From: CBDCME01 sp965218865
GTDB taxonomy: Bacteria > Pseudomonadota > Alphaproteobacteria > JAAXGF01
NCBI GenBank assembly: GCA_965218865.1
Contig: CBDCME010000023.1
Span: 1-30,764, forward strand
Direction: 5' to 3'
Length of the DNA stretch: 30,764 nt
Shown here: piece after piece, positions 7,600 to 21,557 of the stretch
How positions within the stretch are numbered: the stretch's first letter is position 1
Layout of the letters: every line of letters starts with the position of its first letter
Position numbers and translations under genes: made by a program
The notes under the pieces: generated by a model
Seen by the model: only the letters and a program-made list of their open reading frames with translations
Told to the model about the DNA's origin: nothing
Database searches by the model: none

Positions 7600-8412
7600 A
7601 TGCCGCCCGAGGCAATCACTCTGATCCAACTGAGCGACAGTCACGTCCGGGCCGTGCCCGGATCGCGCCAGCGCGGCCGCGACTGTCACGAAACCCTGGC
7701 CGCGGTCGTCGCCCAGGTGCGATCCCGGGAATCGGCCGACGCCGTCCTCGCCACGGGTGATCTCTCCGACGACGGCAGCGCCGCCGCGTACCATCGCTTG
7801 CGGGCGCTCTACCGGCGGCTCGGGGTGCCGGTCTACGCCCTGACCGGGAACCACGACGACCCGGCGATCCTGGCCGCCACCCTTCCGGGCGACGGGATTC
7901 ACGTTACGCCGACGGTTCGGCTGGGAAATTGGCTCGTCGTGATGTTGGATTCGACGCTGGCCGGTCGGGAAGACGGCCGCCTGGGTGAGACCGAACTTAA
8001 GGTCCTGGACGCGGCCCTGCTCGGTCATCCAGATCTCCATGGGCTGATCTGCCTGCATCATCATCCGGTCGCGGTCGGTGGCGGTTGGCGGGACCACGTG
8101 GCCTTGGAGGACGCCGAGGCGCTGTTCGCGGTCCTCGACCGCCGCCCGACGGCGCGGGCGGTGGTATGGGGGCACATTCACCAGGCTTTCGATGGAGCAC
8201 GCAACGGGGTCCGTTTTCTCGGCTCGCCAGCCACCTGTTTTCAATTTCAGGCCGGTCCGGCGGGCCTCGCGACATCCGACGATCCCCCCGGCTATCGGCG
8301 ATTGCGGCTGTTCGCCGACGGCACGATGGAGACCGAGGTCGTTTTCGTTTACCCCGAGGGCGGGGGTAGGATGCCCGCAATCCCGAAAGGGAAGCCCGCG
8401 TCCGCCCCTTGA
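7600..8412 (+). CDS. cpdA: CpdA-like 3',5'-cyclic nucleotide phosphodiesterase (metallophosphoesterase)
   Basis: A 270-residue calcineurin-type phosphoesterase; the family member CpdA hydrolyses cAMP in the cytoplasm. Metal-binding blocks appear in order: Asp13-x-His15 (LSDSHV), Asp53 (GDLSDDG), Asn83-His84 (GNHDD), a histidine cluster at 152-154 (LHHHPV) and GHIHQAF (His191, His193). The catalytic core is complete. The start ATG at 7600 follows AAAGG at good spacing. The C-terminal 40 residues are Pro/Gly/Lys-rich and probably disordered. The divergent neighbour pepP gives no functional link. Related class III phosphodiesterases act on other phosphodiesters, so cAMP is the likely but unproven substrate. 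Confidence 0.82.
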   Translation: MPPEAITLIQLSDSHVRAVPGSRQRGRDCHETLAAVVAQVRSRESADAVLATGDLSDDGSAAAYHRLRALYRRLGVPVYALTGNHDDPAILAATLPGDGIHVTPTVRLGNWLVVMLDSTLAGREDGRLGETELKVLDAALLGHPDLHGLICLHHHPVAVGGGWRDHVALEDAEALFAVLDRRPTARAVVWGHIHQAFDGARNGVRFLGSPATCFQFQAGPAGLATSDDPPGYRRLRLFADGTMETEVVFVYPEGGGRMPAIPKGKPASAP

Positions 8413-8688
8413 CCTGTGCCCCGCGGAATTTGTGATGATTCGCCGCGCGGCCATGAATTGTTAACCCGGTCTTGGCAAACTGACATTAGGCCGAACAGCT
8501 TACTCGGGTGACGTGGCGGGCGAGAATGCCGGCCGCTGAGGAAAAAACTAGAAATATGGCTCGGGAAAGTCCGCGGATTCGGCGAAAATCGTCGCGCCTG
8601 AATTTTTCTTGTTTCAGCGGCGCGAATTCGGATTCGCGCGCGTACGGAATGCGTTGCGAGGCCCGCCAGGCCGGGAATCGGGAGAGCG

Positions 8689-9912
8689 ATGGGACTCTTT
8701 AGCCTTTTCGATCCGAAGTGGAAGCACGCCCATCCGGAGGTGCGGCGACAAGCCGTCGGCGAGATCGATGATCCCGCGACCCTGGCCGATATCGTCATGT
8801 CCGATCCCGACCAGGAGGTGCGAACCACCGCGCTCGGGCAATTGCGGGACGAGAAGCGTCTCTGCGAAATCGCCACCAAGGCCACCGCCGCCGAGCTCCG
8901 CAAACTGGCGAGCGAGGGGGTCGAGGACCCTCAACTCCTCGCCGAGATCGCCACCCATTCAGCCGATCTCGAGGTTCGCCAGTCGGCCCTGGCGCGGATT
9001 TCCGACGAGACACAGCTCGCCCGCCTCGCGACCGGCGAGGCCGATTTTCGGATGCGCGCCGAAGCCGTCGCCCGGGTGAATGATTCGCGACTTATCAGCG
9101 ACGTCCTCAAGCACGATCCCGACTGGCCTATCTTCAAGGTCGCGATCGAAAGATTGAACGACCAGAACTTGTTGGCGAACATCGCTCGGACCCACCCGAA
9201 ACCCAACGCCCGGAAGGCGGCGGTCATGCGTCTCGAAGACCAGACCACGATCGCCGAAGTTGCCCGCGGCGACCCCATCAGCGACGTGCGCCTGACCGCC
9301 ATCAAGCACCTCGACGACAAGAAAACCCTCGCCGCCATCGCCCGGATTGATCCCGACCAGACGGTGCGCGAATGCGCCATCGACCGAATCGGGCCCGATT
9401 ATCCGGGTCTCGACAGCGGTCCCCGGTTCGTCGGCGCCCTGCCCCGCGAGGCCTCGATCGCGCGCATGTACAACCCCTCGGCCAAATCCAGCGGGGGCTT
9501 GCTCGACGTCGACGACCGGCTAACGCCCGAGCAACTGGCCCGGCGCATCCTCCGGGCCGTGGCCCAAAACCCGCGGCCGAAACTGGTCAGGGAAGAGGAC
9601 AGCGAACGCTTGGCCGAATCGAATCGAGACCATCTCTCCGAATATTGCGCCCGCTACCCGGGCATCGAGACCATCTCGGAGCAACTCCACATCAAGGCCC
9701 ACCATCTCGCGATCCTGTTTTTCTACACCGAGGGATGTTTCGAGGCCTTCGAATCGAACGCGGACGACAAGGCCGACTGGTCGGAATGGATTTTGCGGGC
9801 GATCCAATATTACGTCCACCAAATCCTCTTCGTGATCGAAGCCAACGGAGAGGATTACTATCTCTATCGCGACACGACCTTCAACGTGCCCCACCTCCAC
9901 GCCGAAGCCTGA
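8689..9912 (+). CDS. HEAT-type repeat protein with unrecognised C-terminal domain
   Basis: 407 residues, no signal peptide, no membrane span. Residues about 12-240 are a chain of short helical repeats of roughly 20-25 residues with the recurring pattern D..VR..A...L.D...L..IA (for example DQEVRTTALGQLRDEKRLCEIA, spaced versions of which recur about eight to ten times). This is the pattern of HEAT/PBS-lyase-like scaffolds. Residues about 285-400 form a separate alpha/beta-looking domain with DHLSEYCARYPGIETI, LAILFFYTEGCFEAF and IQYYVHQILFVIEANGEDY, which I cannot assign. A Pro/Ser-rich linker joins the two. GGGAGAG precedes the ATG at 8689. It lies between cpdA and the 3' end of rpoD and appears monocistronic. 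A protein-protein scaffold role is inferred; the actual function is unknown. Confidence 0.8.
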   Translation: MGLFSLFDPKWKHAHPEVRRQAVGEIDDPATLADIVMSDPDQEVRTTALGQLRDEKRLCEIATKATAAELRKLASEGVEDPQLLAEIATHSADLEVRQSALARISDETQLARLATGEADFRMRAEAVARVNDSRLISDVLKHDPDWPIFKVAIERLNDQNLLANIARTHPKPNARKAAVMRLEDQTTIAEVARGDPISDVRLTAIKHLDDKKTLAAIARIDPDQTVRECAIDRIGPDYPGLDSGPRFVGALPREASIARMYNPSAKSSGGLLDVDDRLTPEQLARRILRAVAQNPRPKLVREEDSERLAESNRDHLSEYCARYPGIETISEQLHIKAHHLAILFFYTEGCFEAFESNADDKADWSEWILRAIQYYVHQILFVIEANGEDYYLYRDTTFNVPHLHAEA

Positions 9913-9976
9913 AAACAGCCGCCGGCACCGCGTTCACGCGGTCGCGAAAACGCCGGAGAACATCTCGTAAAAATTG

Positions 9977-9994
9977 GTAAACTGTCCACGTATT
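9977..9994 (-). repeat. 18-bp motif behind rpoD, same family as behind carB
   Basis: On the minus strand it reads AATACGTGGACAGTTTAC, one mismatch from AATACGGGGACAGTTTAC found twice at 19499-19862. It starts five bases after the rpoD stop codon, in the same orientation relative to the gene as the carB copy. Confidence 0.6.
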
Positions 9995-9998
9995 TGGG

Positions 9999-12050
<2,052 letters not shown>

Positions 12051-12488
12051 ATATCAAGTTCTCCCAGAACTCATTGTTATCCGTTGCCACCAAGGGAGTG
12101 GATGGCTTCCGGTGGCACCGACGCGTCGGGTCCTCGCGATCGCCGACATCGGATCGCTGGCCCGAACCACCCGCCGGCGGGACGCATCCGGCGGTCCGTT
12201 TCCATCGTCGGTTTTTCCCCGTGCCCGAAACAACCCATACCCGACGGCGCCCGCCAGCGACGAAATCCCTCTGTCGGTCATCGCGCCGCCGCCGAACAAC
12301 CGATGGCGAACCGCCTCCGCCCCACGGCCGAACCCCGACAAACCCCGGTTCCTGAAGGTCTGCTGGTCGTGCCCGCCGGGCGGAAAAGACGGTTTACCGC
12401 AGTCTGATTGACAAAGGTGGCGTCTTTGTGCCTCGGAATCAAGGGGGGCGCAAGCGCAAAAAACCGAGGAATCTCGACGAAATCGGGG
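12051..12488. other. 438-bp gap between dnaG and rpoD
   Basis: No gene on either strand has convincing codon use or a recognisable product. On the minus strand, just behind dnaG, CGAG-ATTC-CTCG followed by six T residues is a weak terminator candidate (around 12459-12480). I find no clear -35/-10 pair for an rpoD-specific promoter, although the length of the gap suggests one. Confidence 0.45.
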
Positions 12489-14387
12489 TTAAACGCGGGG
12501 TCGGCCGGAGGCGACGCCGTAATCCGCATCGTCGATGGTCCGTTCCTTGGCTTCAAGCCAACGCTGGACGGCGGCGTTAAAACGGTGCCGGTTTTCAACG
12601 CTGCCGTCTTCGAGTAAGGCCCGCTCGGCGGTGTCCTTGTCCTTTTCGGTCCACTCCCGTTTACACAAGTTGAGCGTATCGAGCAGCTGTAGACGCGCGT
12701 CCGCAGGGTGTGTCGATGGATCTGCGGCCCAACCGAGATGATATTGGGCGTCGCGCCCGACGAGTTCATCGACGATTGCGGAAAGGCCGCTTTCGACATA
12801 GGCGTAGCTCATGCCGCGGGTATCCACCTGTCCGTTCTCGGCTAGCATGCGGTCGGCACTTTCGATCATGACGGGAAGGATGCTTGCGTAGCCCCTGCAT
12901 CGCAGCTGCCGATCCGCCAATTGGTCGCTGACCTCGGGAATCAAGGAAGGAAAATTCAACAGCGTCTGCATGAGACTTTTCTCACGCGGAATGGGTGATC
13001 CCGCGGTTCCGGTGCCGAGGCTGTTTTCGATCGGCGGTTCGAGCGCGGCCCGTGCCGTAGCGCCGGAGGCGCGGCCAAACCACTTTCCGGGTCGAGAACC
13101 CGCCGCTTGGCGCGGTGCGGCGCCCCGAAAAAGCTCGTACAATCGCGAACGGAATTCGCTTTCATAATAGGCGCGAACGGAATTGTCGGATATGCGGCGG
13201 GCCAGATTGCCAAGGTCGCGTTTGACCCCGGCCTTGCGCTCCGGCGTGTCCAGGGACCGGCCGCCGACCAGCTGGCGCCACAGAAAATCGACCAGGGGAA
13301 CCGCGCTGGCGCAGAGAGCGTGAAACGCTTCCGCGCCGTCACGGGTGACGAGGCTGTCGGGGTCTTCGCCCGGCGGGAGGGTGGCGAAACGGAGCGAACA
13401 TCCGGGCCGCAACCGGGGCAAGGTCCGTTCGGCCGCGCGCTGGGCGGCACTCTGACCCGCCTCGTCGCCGTCGAGACAGAGAATCGGTTCCGGCGCCAGC
13501 CGCCACAAGGTCTCGACCTGAATCTCGGTAAGGGCGGTGCCGAGAGGCGCCACGGCGTTGGCGATGCCAGCGCGGTAAAGTCCGATCACGTCCATGTAGC
13601 CTTCGGCAACCAAGATCGTTCCCGCGCGCCGCGCGTCCTGGCCGGCGAGCGACAGCCCGTAGAGCACGGCGCCCTTGTGGAACAACGGAGTTTCCGGCGA
13701 GTTGAGGTATTTTGGCCGGCCCTCGCCCAGAAGTCGGCCGCCGAAGGCGATGACCCGGTTGCGCTGGTCCATGATCGGAAAGATCAGGCGGCCGCGAAAT
13801 CGATCGTAGGGGGCGCCGCCGTTCTCCGGCGTCACCAGCAGCCCGCCCGTGACCATCAGGTCGATCAGGATGCCTTTTCCCGCCAGCGCCGCCTTGAGGC
13901 CACCGGAAGATTCCGGCGCCCAGCCGAGGCGGAATCGCTTGGCGATTTTTCCGTCCACCCCCCGCGCGGCGAGATAGGCCCGCGCCGGGCGTCCTTCCGG
14001 GGCCCGAAGCGCGGCCTCGAACCAGACCGTGGCAGCCTCGAGGACGTCGTACAGCGAGGCCCGCGCCACCGCCTTTTCCTCCCATCCCCTGTCTCGCGCC
14101 GGCAGCGGCAGGTTCGCGGCCTCGGCCAGACGCTCGACCGCCTCGCCGAAGGGGAGGCTGTCCATGCGCATGACGAAACCGATGACGTCGCCATGGGCGC
14201 CGCAGCCAAAACAATGAAAGAACCCCTTGGAGTCGTTGACCGTGAACGACGGCGTTTTTTCGTTGTGGAACGGGCAGAGACCGGAAAATTCGTGGCCGCG
14301 TCGGGTCAGCCGAAGGCGTCGGCCGACGAACTCGGAAAGGGGGTGGTGGGCGCGGATTTCGTCGAGAAACTGGGGTGGGAAACTCAT
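12489..14387 (-). CDS. dnaG: DNA primase
   Basis: 632 residues; synthesises RNA primers at the replication fork with the DnaB helicase. The N-terminal zinc domain has Cys38, His41, Cys59 and Cys62 (CPFH...CFGC). The RNA polymerase core follows, with a TOPRIM fold at about 255-340: Glu262 in VAEGYMD and the DGD motif at 306-308 (LCLDGDEAG). The last 150 residues are the less conserved helicase-binding domain. The length is normal for alphaproteobacteria. The ATG at 14385-14387 overlaps the yqeY stop (ATGA), so translation is probably coupled. Together with rpoD downstream, this is the macromolecular synthesis operon in its alphaproteobacterial form, with yqeY in place of rpsU. Confidence 0.97.
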   Translation of the reverse strand: MSFPPQFLDEIRAHHPLSEFVGRRLRLTRRGHEFSGLCPFHNEKTPSFTVNDSKGFFHCFGCGAHGDVIGFVMRMDSLPFGEAVERLAEAANLPLPARDRGWEEKAVARASLYDVLEAATVWFEAALRAPEGRPARAYLAARGVDGKIAKRFRLGWAPESSGGLKAALAGKGILIDLMVTGGLLVTPENGGAPYDRFRGRLIFPIMDQRNRVIAFGGRLLGEGRPKYLNSPETPLFHKGAVLYGLSLAGQDARRAGTILVAEGYMDVIGLYRAGIANAVAPLGTALTEIQVETLWRLAPEPILCLDGDEAGQSAAQRAAERTLPRLRPGCSLRFATLPPGEDPDSLVTRDGAEAFHALCASAVPLVDFLWRQLVGGRSLDTPERKAGVKRDLGNLARRISDNSVRAYYESEFRSRLYELFRGAAPRQAAGSRPGKWFGRASGATARAALEPPIENSLGTGTAGSPIPREKSLMQTLLNFPSLIPEVSDQLADRQLRCRGYASILPVMIESADRMLAENGQVDTRGMSYAYVESGLSAIVDELVGRDAQYHLGWAADPSTHPADARLQLLDTLNLCKREWTEKDKDTAERALLEDGSVENRHRFNAAVQRWLEAKERTIDDADYGVASGRPRV

Positions 14388-14851
14388 CGCCGCCGGGCGC
14401 AGAGCGCTTCCTTGACCATCGCATTGGCGGTGACGAAATCCATCTGGCCGCTGTAGCGGGCCTTGAGCGCTGTCATCGTCCGGCCAACATCCTTGACGCC
14501 GGTGGCGCCGACCTCGCCGATGACCGCGGCGACCGCGGCGGCGGTCTCCTCGGGATCGAGTTGGCGCGGCAACAGGCTTTCGATAACGGCGATCTCCCGC
14601 CTCTCCTTCTGGACCAGGCCGATCTGCCCACCTTGCTCGTAGCGGGCGATACTTTCTCCCCTCTGACGGACCATCTTGGTCAGCATTTCGCCGATTTCCT
14701 CGTCGCCGATGCCGTTGTCGTGGCCATTGCTCTGGGCAACGTTGTCGCGATCCTTCAATGCCGCCAGGATGAGGCGCAGAATCGCAATATCGGTCTTCCG
14801 CTCTTTCTTCAGTGCCGACTTGAGCCCGTCAGCCAATCGTTTTCTGATCAT
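14384..14851 (-). CDS. yqeY: GatB/YqeY domain-containing protein
   Basis: 155 residues and a complete YqeY domain. This is a helical protein resembling the tail of the GatB amidotransferase subunit, thought to bind tRNA, with no proven reaction. Recognisable segments are LKSALKKERKTDIAILRLIL at the N-terminus, the EEIGEMLTKMVRQRGESI helix and LPRQLDPEE. I chose the ATG at 14851 (MIRKRLADGLK), the usual family start. The frame stays open 51 codons upstream, but that extension contains the predicted promoter (-10 at 14888-14893) and has no family similarity. It is the first gene of yqeY-dnaG-rpoD; its TGA overlaps the dnaG ATG by four bases. Confidence 0.9.
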   Translation of the reverse strand: MIRKRLADGLKSALKKERKTDIAILRLILAALKDRDNVAQSNGHDNGIGDEEIGEMLTKMVRQRGESIARYEQGGQIGLVQKERREIAVIESLLPRQLDPEETAAAVAAVIGEVGATGVKDVGRTMTALKARYSGQMDFVTANAMVKEALCARRR

Positions 14852-14887
14852 CTCGTCGTCGTATCCGCTATTCGTTGCAAAACTCGA

Positions 14888-14916
14888 ATCATATCCCTTT
14901 GTGCCCCGGGTGGCAA
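14888..14916 (-). promoter_or_regulatory. Sigma70-type promoter for yqeY-dnaG-rpoD
   Basis: On the minus strand, TTGCCA (14911-14916), a 17-base spacer, then TATGAT (14888-14893). Transcription would start near 14880, about 30 bases before the chosen yqeY ATG. Near-consensus hexamers and ideal spacing support it; it has not been tested. Confidence 0.6.
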
Positions 14917-14969
14917 ACACTTGATGTTTTTTATCCCCTTGTAATATAAGACTTTTTTGATGCACTCGG

Positions 14970-14998
14970 TTGACGACGGAAGCTGGTTCGCCTATCTT
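14970..14998 (+). promoter_or_regulatory. Sigma70-type promoter for carAB
   Basis: TTGACG (14970-14975), a 17-base spacer, then TATCTT (14993-14998). Transcription would start near 15005, leaving a leader of about 90 bases before the carA GTG. I see no obvious attenuator hairpin or arginine-box pair in that leader. Confidence 0.55.
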
Positions 14999-15093
14999 GA
15001 TCAAATCTCGATGGTCGGTTGGATGGCGCCACCGCGAGGTCGATCGCGGTGAGCCGGGGGTCGTGTCCTAGCCTTCTCGAATAGGGGTTTGCC

Positions 15094-16246
15094 GTGAATC
15101 GCGAAAATCCTCATGCGCCCGCCTTTCCGGCCACGGCGGCGTTGGTATTCGCCGACGGCGGCGTATTTTGGGGTCGTGGACTGGGCGCCAAGGGTTTCCG
15201 CGTCGGTGAATTGTGCTTCAACACCGGCACCAGCGGCTACCAGGAAATTCTCAGCGACCCCTCCTATGCCGGACAGATCATCACCTTCACGTTTCCCCAC
15301 ATCGGCAACGTGGGGACCAACGACGACGACGTCGAAGCGACGACACCAGCGGCGCTGGGGCTGGTATTGCGGGCGGACATCACCGAACCCTCGAACCATC
15401 GGGCCACCCAACACCTGGGACGGTGGCTCGAACGGCATGGGCTGGTGGGCATCGCCGGGGTCGATACCCGCCATTTGACCCGGCGCACCCGACTCGCCGG
15501 GCCGCAACACGTGGCCCTCGTCCACGGCGAGGTGGGAAGCCTGGATCCGGCGCGGGCCCGCGCCGAGGCCGAGGCCTGGCCCGGACTTGTGGGCATGGAC
15601 CTGGCCAAGGAGGTGAGTTGCCGACAGACCTACACCTGGCGGCAGACCCGCTGGGAAACCGATCGCGGGTACGGCGAGCCGAATGAACCCAGCTTCCGAG
15701 TCGTCGCCGTCGATTACGGGGTCAAGCGCAACATTCTGCGCTGTCTCGCGAGCGCCGGCTGCGAGGTGACCGTCGTTCCCGCGACGTCGAGCGCGGACGA
15801 CATCCTTCGCCACCGTCCCGACGGTGTCTTTCTGTCCAACGGTCCGGGCGATCCGGCGGCGACGGGCGTCTACGCGGTGCCGGTCATCAAGGACCTCCTG
15901 GCGCGCGGATTGCCGTTGTTCGGAATTTGCCTCGGCTATCAGATGTTGGCGATCGCCCTCGGTGCCCGGACCGAAAAAATGAACCTTGGCCACCGCGGCG
16001 CCAATCATCCAGTCCAGGTTCTGGACACGGGAAAGGTCGAGATCACGAGCCAAAATCACGGATTCGTGGTCGTCGAAGAGAGCCTGCCCGCGAACGTCCG
16101 GACAACCCATCGGTCGCTTTTCGACGGGACCATCGAGGGCCTCGCCGTCGGCGACAGGCCGGTGTTCGCGGTCCAGTACCACCCCGAGGCCTCCCCGGGT
16201 CCGCAGGACAGCCATTATCTGTTCGACCGATTCCTCGATACCCTCC

Positions 16247-16263
<17 letters not shown>
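15094..16263 (+). CDS. carA: Carbamoyl-phosphate synthase small (glutaminase) subunit
   Basis: 389 residues. It hydrolyses glutamine and passes ammonia to CarB for carbamoyl phosphate, the precursor of arginine and pyrimidines. The N-terminal CPSase domain (about 15-150) includes GELCFNTGTSGYQEILSDPS. The C-terminal class I glutamine amidotransferase domain (about 200-385) has the nucleophile Cys279 (LFGICLGYQM) and partners His363 and Glu365 (QYHPEASPG). The oxyanion loop is LSNGPGDP. The start is GTG at 15094, with AGGGG about 9 bases upstream. The last 17 bases overlap carB, indicating an operon. A sigma70-like promoter lies about 95 bases upstream. Confidence 0.97.
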
Positions 16264-19489
<3,226 letters not shown>

Positions 19490-19865
19490 TACGGGGACAA
19501 TACGGGGACAGTTTACGAATTTATGGACTATGCGATTCCGATATTCCTTGGCCGCCTCGTTTTGGAATTTTGTGGGGAATGACAATCCGATTTGGGGCTG
19601 TAGCGACTCGGCTCCCGGGGCCGGCGGGTGCGGCCGGGCGTGGGGGAGATTCGGCCGTGTTTTTACCGTCCCCAAAGTTCCCGACGGCAACGAGCGAGGA
19701 TCGGTTCCCATGGCTGGCGACGATCGACCCGGCGCGAATCCGCGCGGGCAAGGCCCGTCGGTTCGGGTCCTTATCGGGGGGCGCGGGGACGAAATCCACC
19801 ATCGAGGCCGGGTTTTCTCTCGGGGACGGTGATAGTTCGTTTGAGTAAACTGTCCCCGTATTTAT
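19490..19865. repeat. Inverted-repeat-bounded non-coding segment behind carB
   Basis: AATACGGGGACAGTTTAC at 19499-19516 and its exact reverse complement at 19845-19862 bound a 364-bp segment. A truncated extra copy (ATACGGGGACAAT) lies directly before the left arm and begins at the carB stop codon. I see no convincing gene inside. The layout resembles a miniature inverted-repeat transposable element or a pair of REP-type sites. A one-mismatch copy follows rpoD at 9977-9994. Confidence 0.6.
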
Positions 19866-20159
19866 TTACTTGGCCCAGCTGTCGAAGTTTTCCTCGTCCT
19901 CCCGCCATTTGCCGACCCCGCCGGGGGCTGGGGGGGCCGTGATTTCCGCCTGTCGCGGCGGCTCTATTCGGGCGGGTTGCCTTGCCTCTTCCGCGGGCGC
20001 CGAGACGGGGGGGGAATCGGCCGGGGAGACCTCCGCGGCGGGGGCTGGCGGAGAGATCGCGCTCGCGGGCTCCTGCGAGCTTCCTTTCTGGGAGGCGTGT
20101 CCAAGGGCGCCGCCCAGCCCGGCGATCAGAAAACCGGCGATCACGAGTTCGATGATCAT
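19866..20159 (-). CDS. Small single-span Pro/Ala-rich membrane protein
   Basis: 97 residues. An N-terminal hydrophobic helix (IIELVIAGFLIAGLGGALGHA, split by glycines, about residues 2-22) is followed by a low-complexity Pro/Ala/Glu-rich stretch and a short conserved-looking end, GKWREDEENFDSWAK. It would be anchored in the inner membrane with a disordered tail. There are two adjacent ATGs (20162 and 20159). AAGGA lies 4 and 7 bases before them, so the second is preferred. It sits between the carB-linked repeat and the divergent methyltransferase. The family is unknown to me. Codon use and the RBS support a real gene. Confidence 0.6.
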   Translation of the reverse strand: MIIELVIAGFLIAGLGGALGHASQKGSSQEPASAISPPAPAAEVSPADSPPVSAPAEEARQPARIEPPRQAEITAPPAPGGVGKWREDEENFDSWAK

Positions 20160-20401
20160 CATGGGGTCCTTTCGTTCGGAACCTTGGTGCGCGAGACAAC
20201 TCGATAAACCGCCGTTTGAGTGGCGAAACTTGGGTGGAAGGAAGGTCTTTTCGGGGCGGAGCACGCCCCGGGACAAATATTTGCCGTCGATTATGGATTT
20301 GGGAACGCGTAGAGTGGGGCGCTCGGGGATGGCTCATCAAAATCCCGCGGCCACGAGTGGGAGGCTCGGCACCCGCGCGGCGAACCCATTGGGGACCAAA
20401 G

Positions 20402-21163
20402 ATGGCGCTTCCGACCTCCCGCATCAAGGAAAACGACGACACCGCCGAACCGGCGCCTCCGAAGGCCGCCAGAGCGTCCGTTTTCGGCCATTCGCGCGAG
20501 TTGCGTCAACCTCCTGTTCGGGTCCCGGACGGCTTCGTCGTGGACCAACGCAACCGCGCCGACGGGGTCGCGTTCCCGCGCGCCCTCGACGCCGGCGGCT
20601 TTCCGCTATGCATTTTCGATCCCCAGTATCGCGGGGTCCTGGATAAACAGAAGTACGGCAACGAAGGCAGCCGTCAAAAGGCGCGCGCGATCCTGCCCCA
20701 GATGGACGACGACCAGATCAAGACCTTCATCGGCGCCATCGACCGCGCCTTGATGCCGAGCGGCCATCTGCTTCTCTGGACCGACAAGTTTCACCTATGC
20801 ACGGGCATCCACGATTGGCTCGAAGGCACAGAGCTCGCCACCGTCGATCTGGTCGTTTGGGACAAGGGACGGTTCGGCATGGGATACCGGACCCGCCGCA
20901 AGAGCGAATATTGCGTCGTTCTTCAGAAAGCCCCCCTTCGCGCCAAGGGGGTTTGGCGGGTTCACGACATCCCCGACGTGTGGGCGGAAAAACTCAAAAC
21001 ACGTTCGGCCCACGGCAAGCCGATCGAACTCCAGTCGCGTTTGATCGCGGCCCTGACCAATTCGGCCGACGTCGTCCTGGACCCAGCCGCCGGCTCCTAC
21101 ACCGTATTGGATGCCTGCCGGCGCGCCAACCGCCGTTTTTTGGGCTGCGACGTGCGGGGCTGA
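20402..21163 (+). CDS. Orphan DNA methyltransferase (N4/N6 amino type, beta-class order)
   Basis: 253 residues from the ATG at 20402. The frame is open upstream to 20216, but that extension is Arg/Trp/Gly-rich and unlike coding sequence. Motif IV appears first as FDPQYRG (residues 73-76 DPQY), then ALMPSGHLLLWTDKF. Motif I appears near the C-terminus, DPAAGSYTVLDACRRANRRF (from Asp227), followed by FLGCDV. This IV-before-I order is that of beta-class enzymes methylating adenine N6 or cytosine N4. The usual motif IV is DPPY or SPPY, so DPQY is unusual and may alter catalysis or target base. No restriction gene or specificity subunit is adjacent. It ends three bases before a palindromic terminator-bearing repeat. 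Confidence 0.75.
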   Translation: MALPTSRIKENDDTAEPAPPKAARASVFGHSRELRQPPVRVPDGFVVDQRNRADGVAFPRALDAGGFPLCIFDPQYRGVLDKQKYGNEGSRQKARAILPQMDDDQIKTFIGAIDRALMPSGHLLLWTDKFHLCTGIHDWLEGTELATVDLVVWDKGRFGMGYRTRRKSEYCVVLQKAPLRAKGVWRVHDIPDVWAEKLKTRSAHGKPIELQSRLIAALTNSADVVLDPAAGSYTVLDACRRANRRFLGCDVRG

Positions 21164-21165
21164 CC

Positions 21166-21288
21166 CTGTTCGAAAACTCGCGGCGCCGTCCCTCTCCCCC
21201 TCCCGGCCACCCACATACTCTCGTGGGTGGCCGGGAGGGGGAGAGGGACAGACGCAAAAAATGCGCGGACGCGCATTTTCGAACCGAC
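21166..21288 (+). repeat. Palindromic 3'-end repeat, member 2, with a 25-bp hairpin centre
   Basis: It shares the arm CTGTTCGAAAACTCGCGG and the AAAAAATGCGCGGACGCGCA block with the element behind pepP (5560-5627). Its centre is different: perfect 25-base arms (21189-21213 and 21224-21248) around a 10-base loop. It begins two bases after the methyltransferase stop. Confidence 0.8.
21258..21279 (+). terminator. Intrinsic terminator-like stem behind the methyltransferase
   Basis: Stem AAAATGCGCG/CGCGCATTTT with a two-base GA loop, ending in TTTT. It is identical in sequence to the stem behind pepP and in the same orientation relative to the gene. Confidence 0.5.
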
Positions 21289-21473
21289 ACTAAGGAATCG
21301 CCGACAAGAGAAGGCCCGGGAAAATATTCGCCGGCCTCCGACGACGACCGCGCGGGGTCGGCACCCGGCGGGTTGTTTCGGGGTCCGATTCCCTAGCCTG
21401 AAACGGTCGAGTTCGGCATCGGGGCCGGCCGCGAACAACCCTTCCGACAGGGGCCGTGAGGGACTCCGCCCGA

Positions 21474-21503
21474 TTGACAACGGGCGGTTTTTACAGGTAT
21501 GGT
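21474..21503 (+). promoter_or_regulatory. Promoter-like site stranded before IS5 copy C
   Basis: TTGACA (21474-21479), an 18-base spacer, then TATGGT (21498-21503). No gene follows before the IS5 element at 21558. Beyond both IS elements, the next gene on this strand is the nrtS operon, so this may be its separated promoter. A short frame from the ATG at 21499 also crosses the insertion point. Confidence 0.35.
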
Positions 21504-21557
21504 TGAGGGGTTGAGAAAGCACTCTATAGAATTATTTTTAGGCTTATCTTTGATATA

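Noticed and set aside
13107..14456. 449-codon plus-strand frame opposite dnaG
   Set aside because: dnaG on the other strand has all catalytic motifs and normal length; this frame has none.
14852..15004. Upstream extension of yqeY by 51 codons
   Set aside because: It contains the predicted operon promoter and has no family similarity.
15986..16246. Upstream extension of the carB frame
   Set aside because: It overlaps the catalytic half of carA in another frame and does not match CarB; the ATG at 16247 matches the family start.
21189..21248. 25-bp hairpin considered as an intrinsic terminator on its own
   Set aside because: The stem is strong, but no T tract follows; the terminator-like part is the separate stem at 21258-21279.
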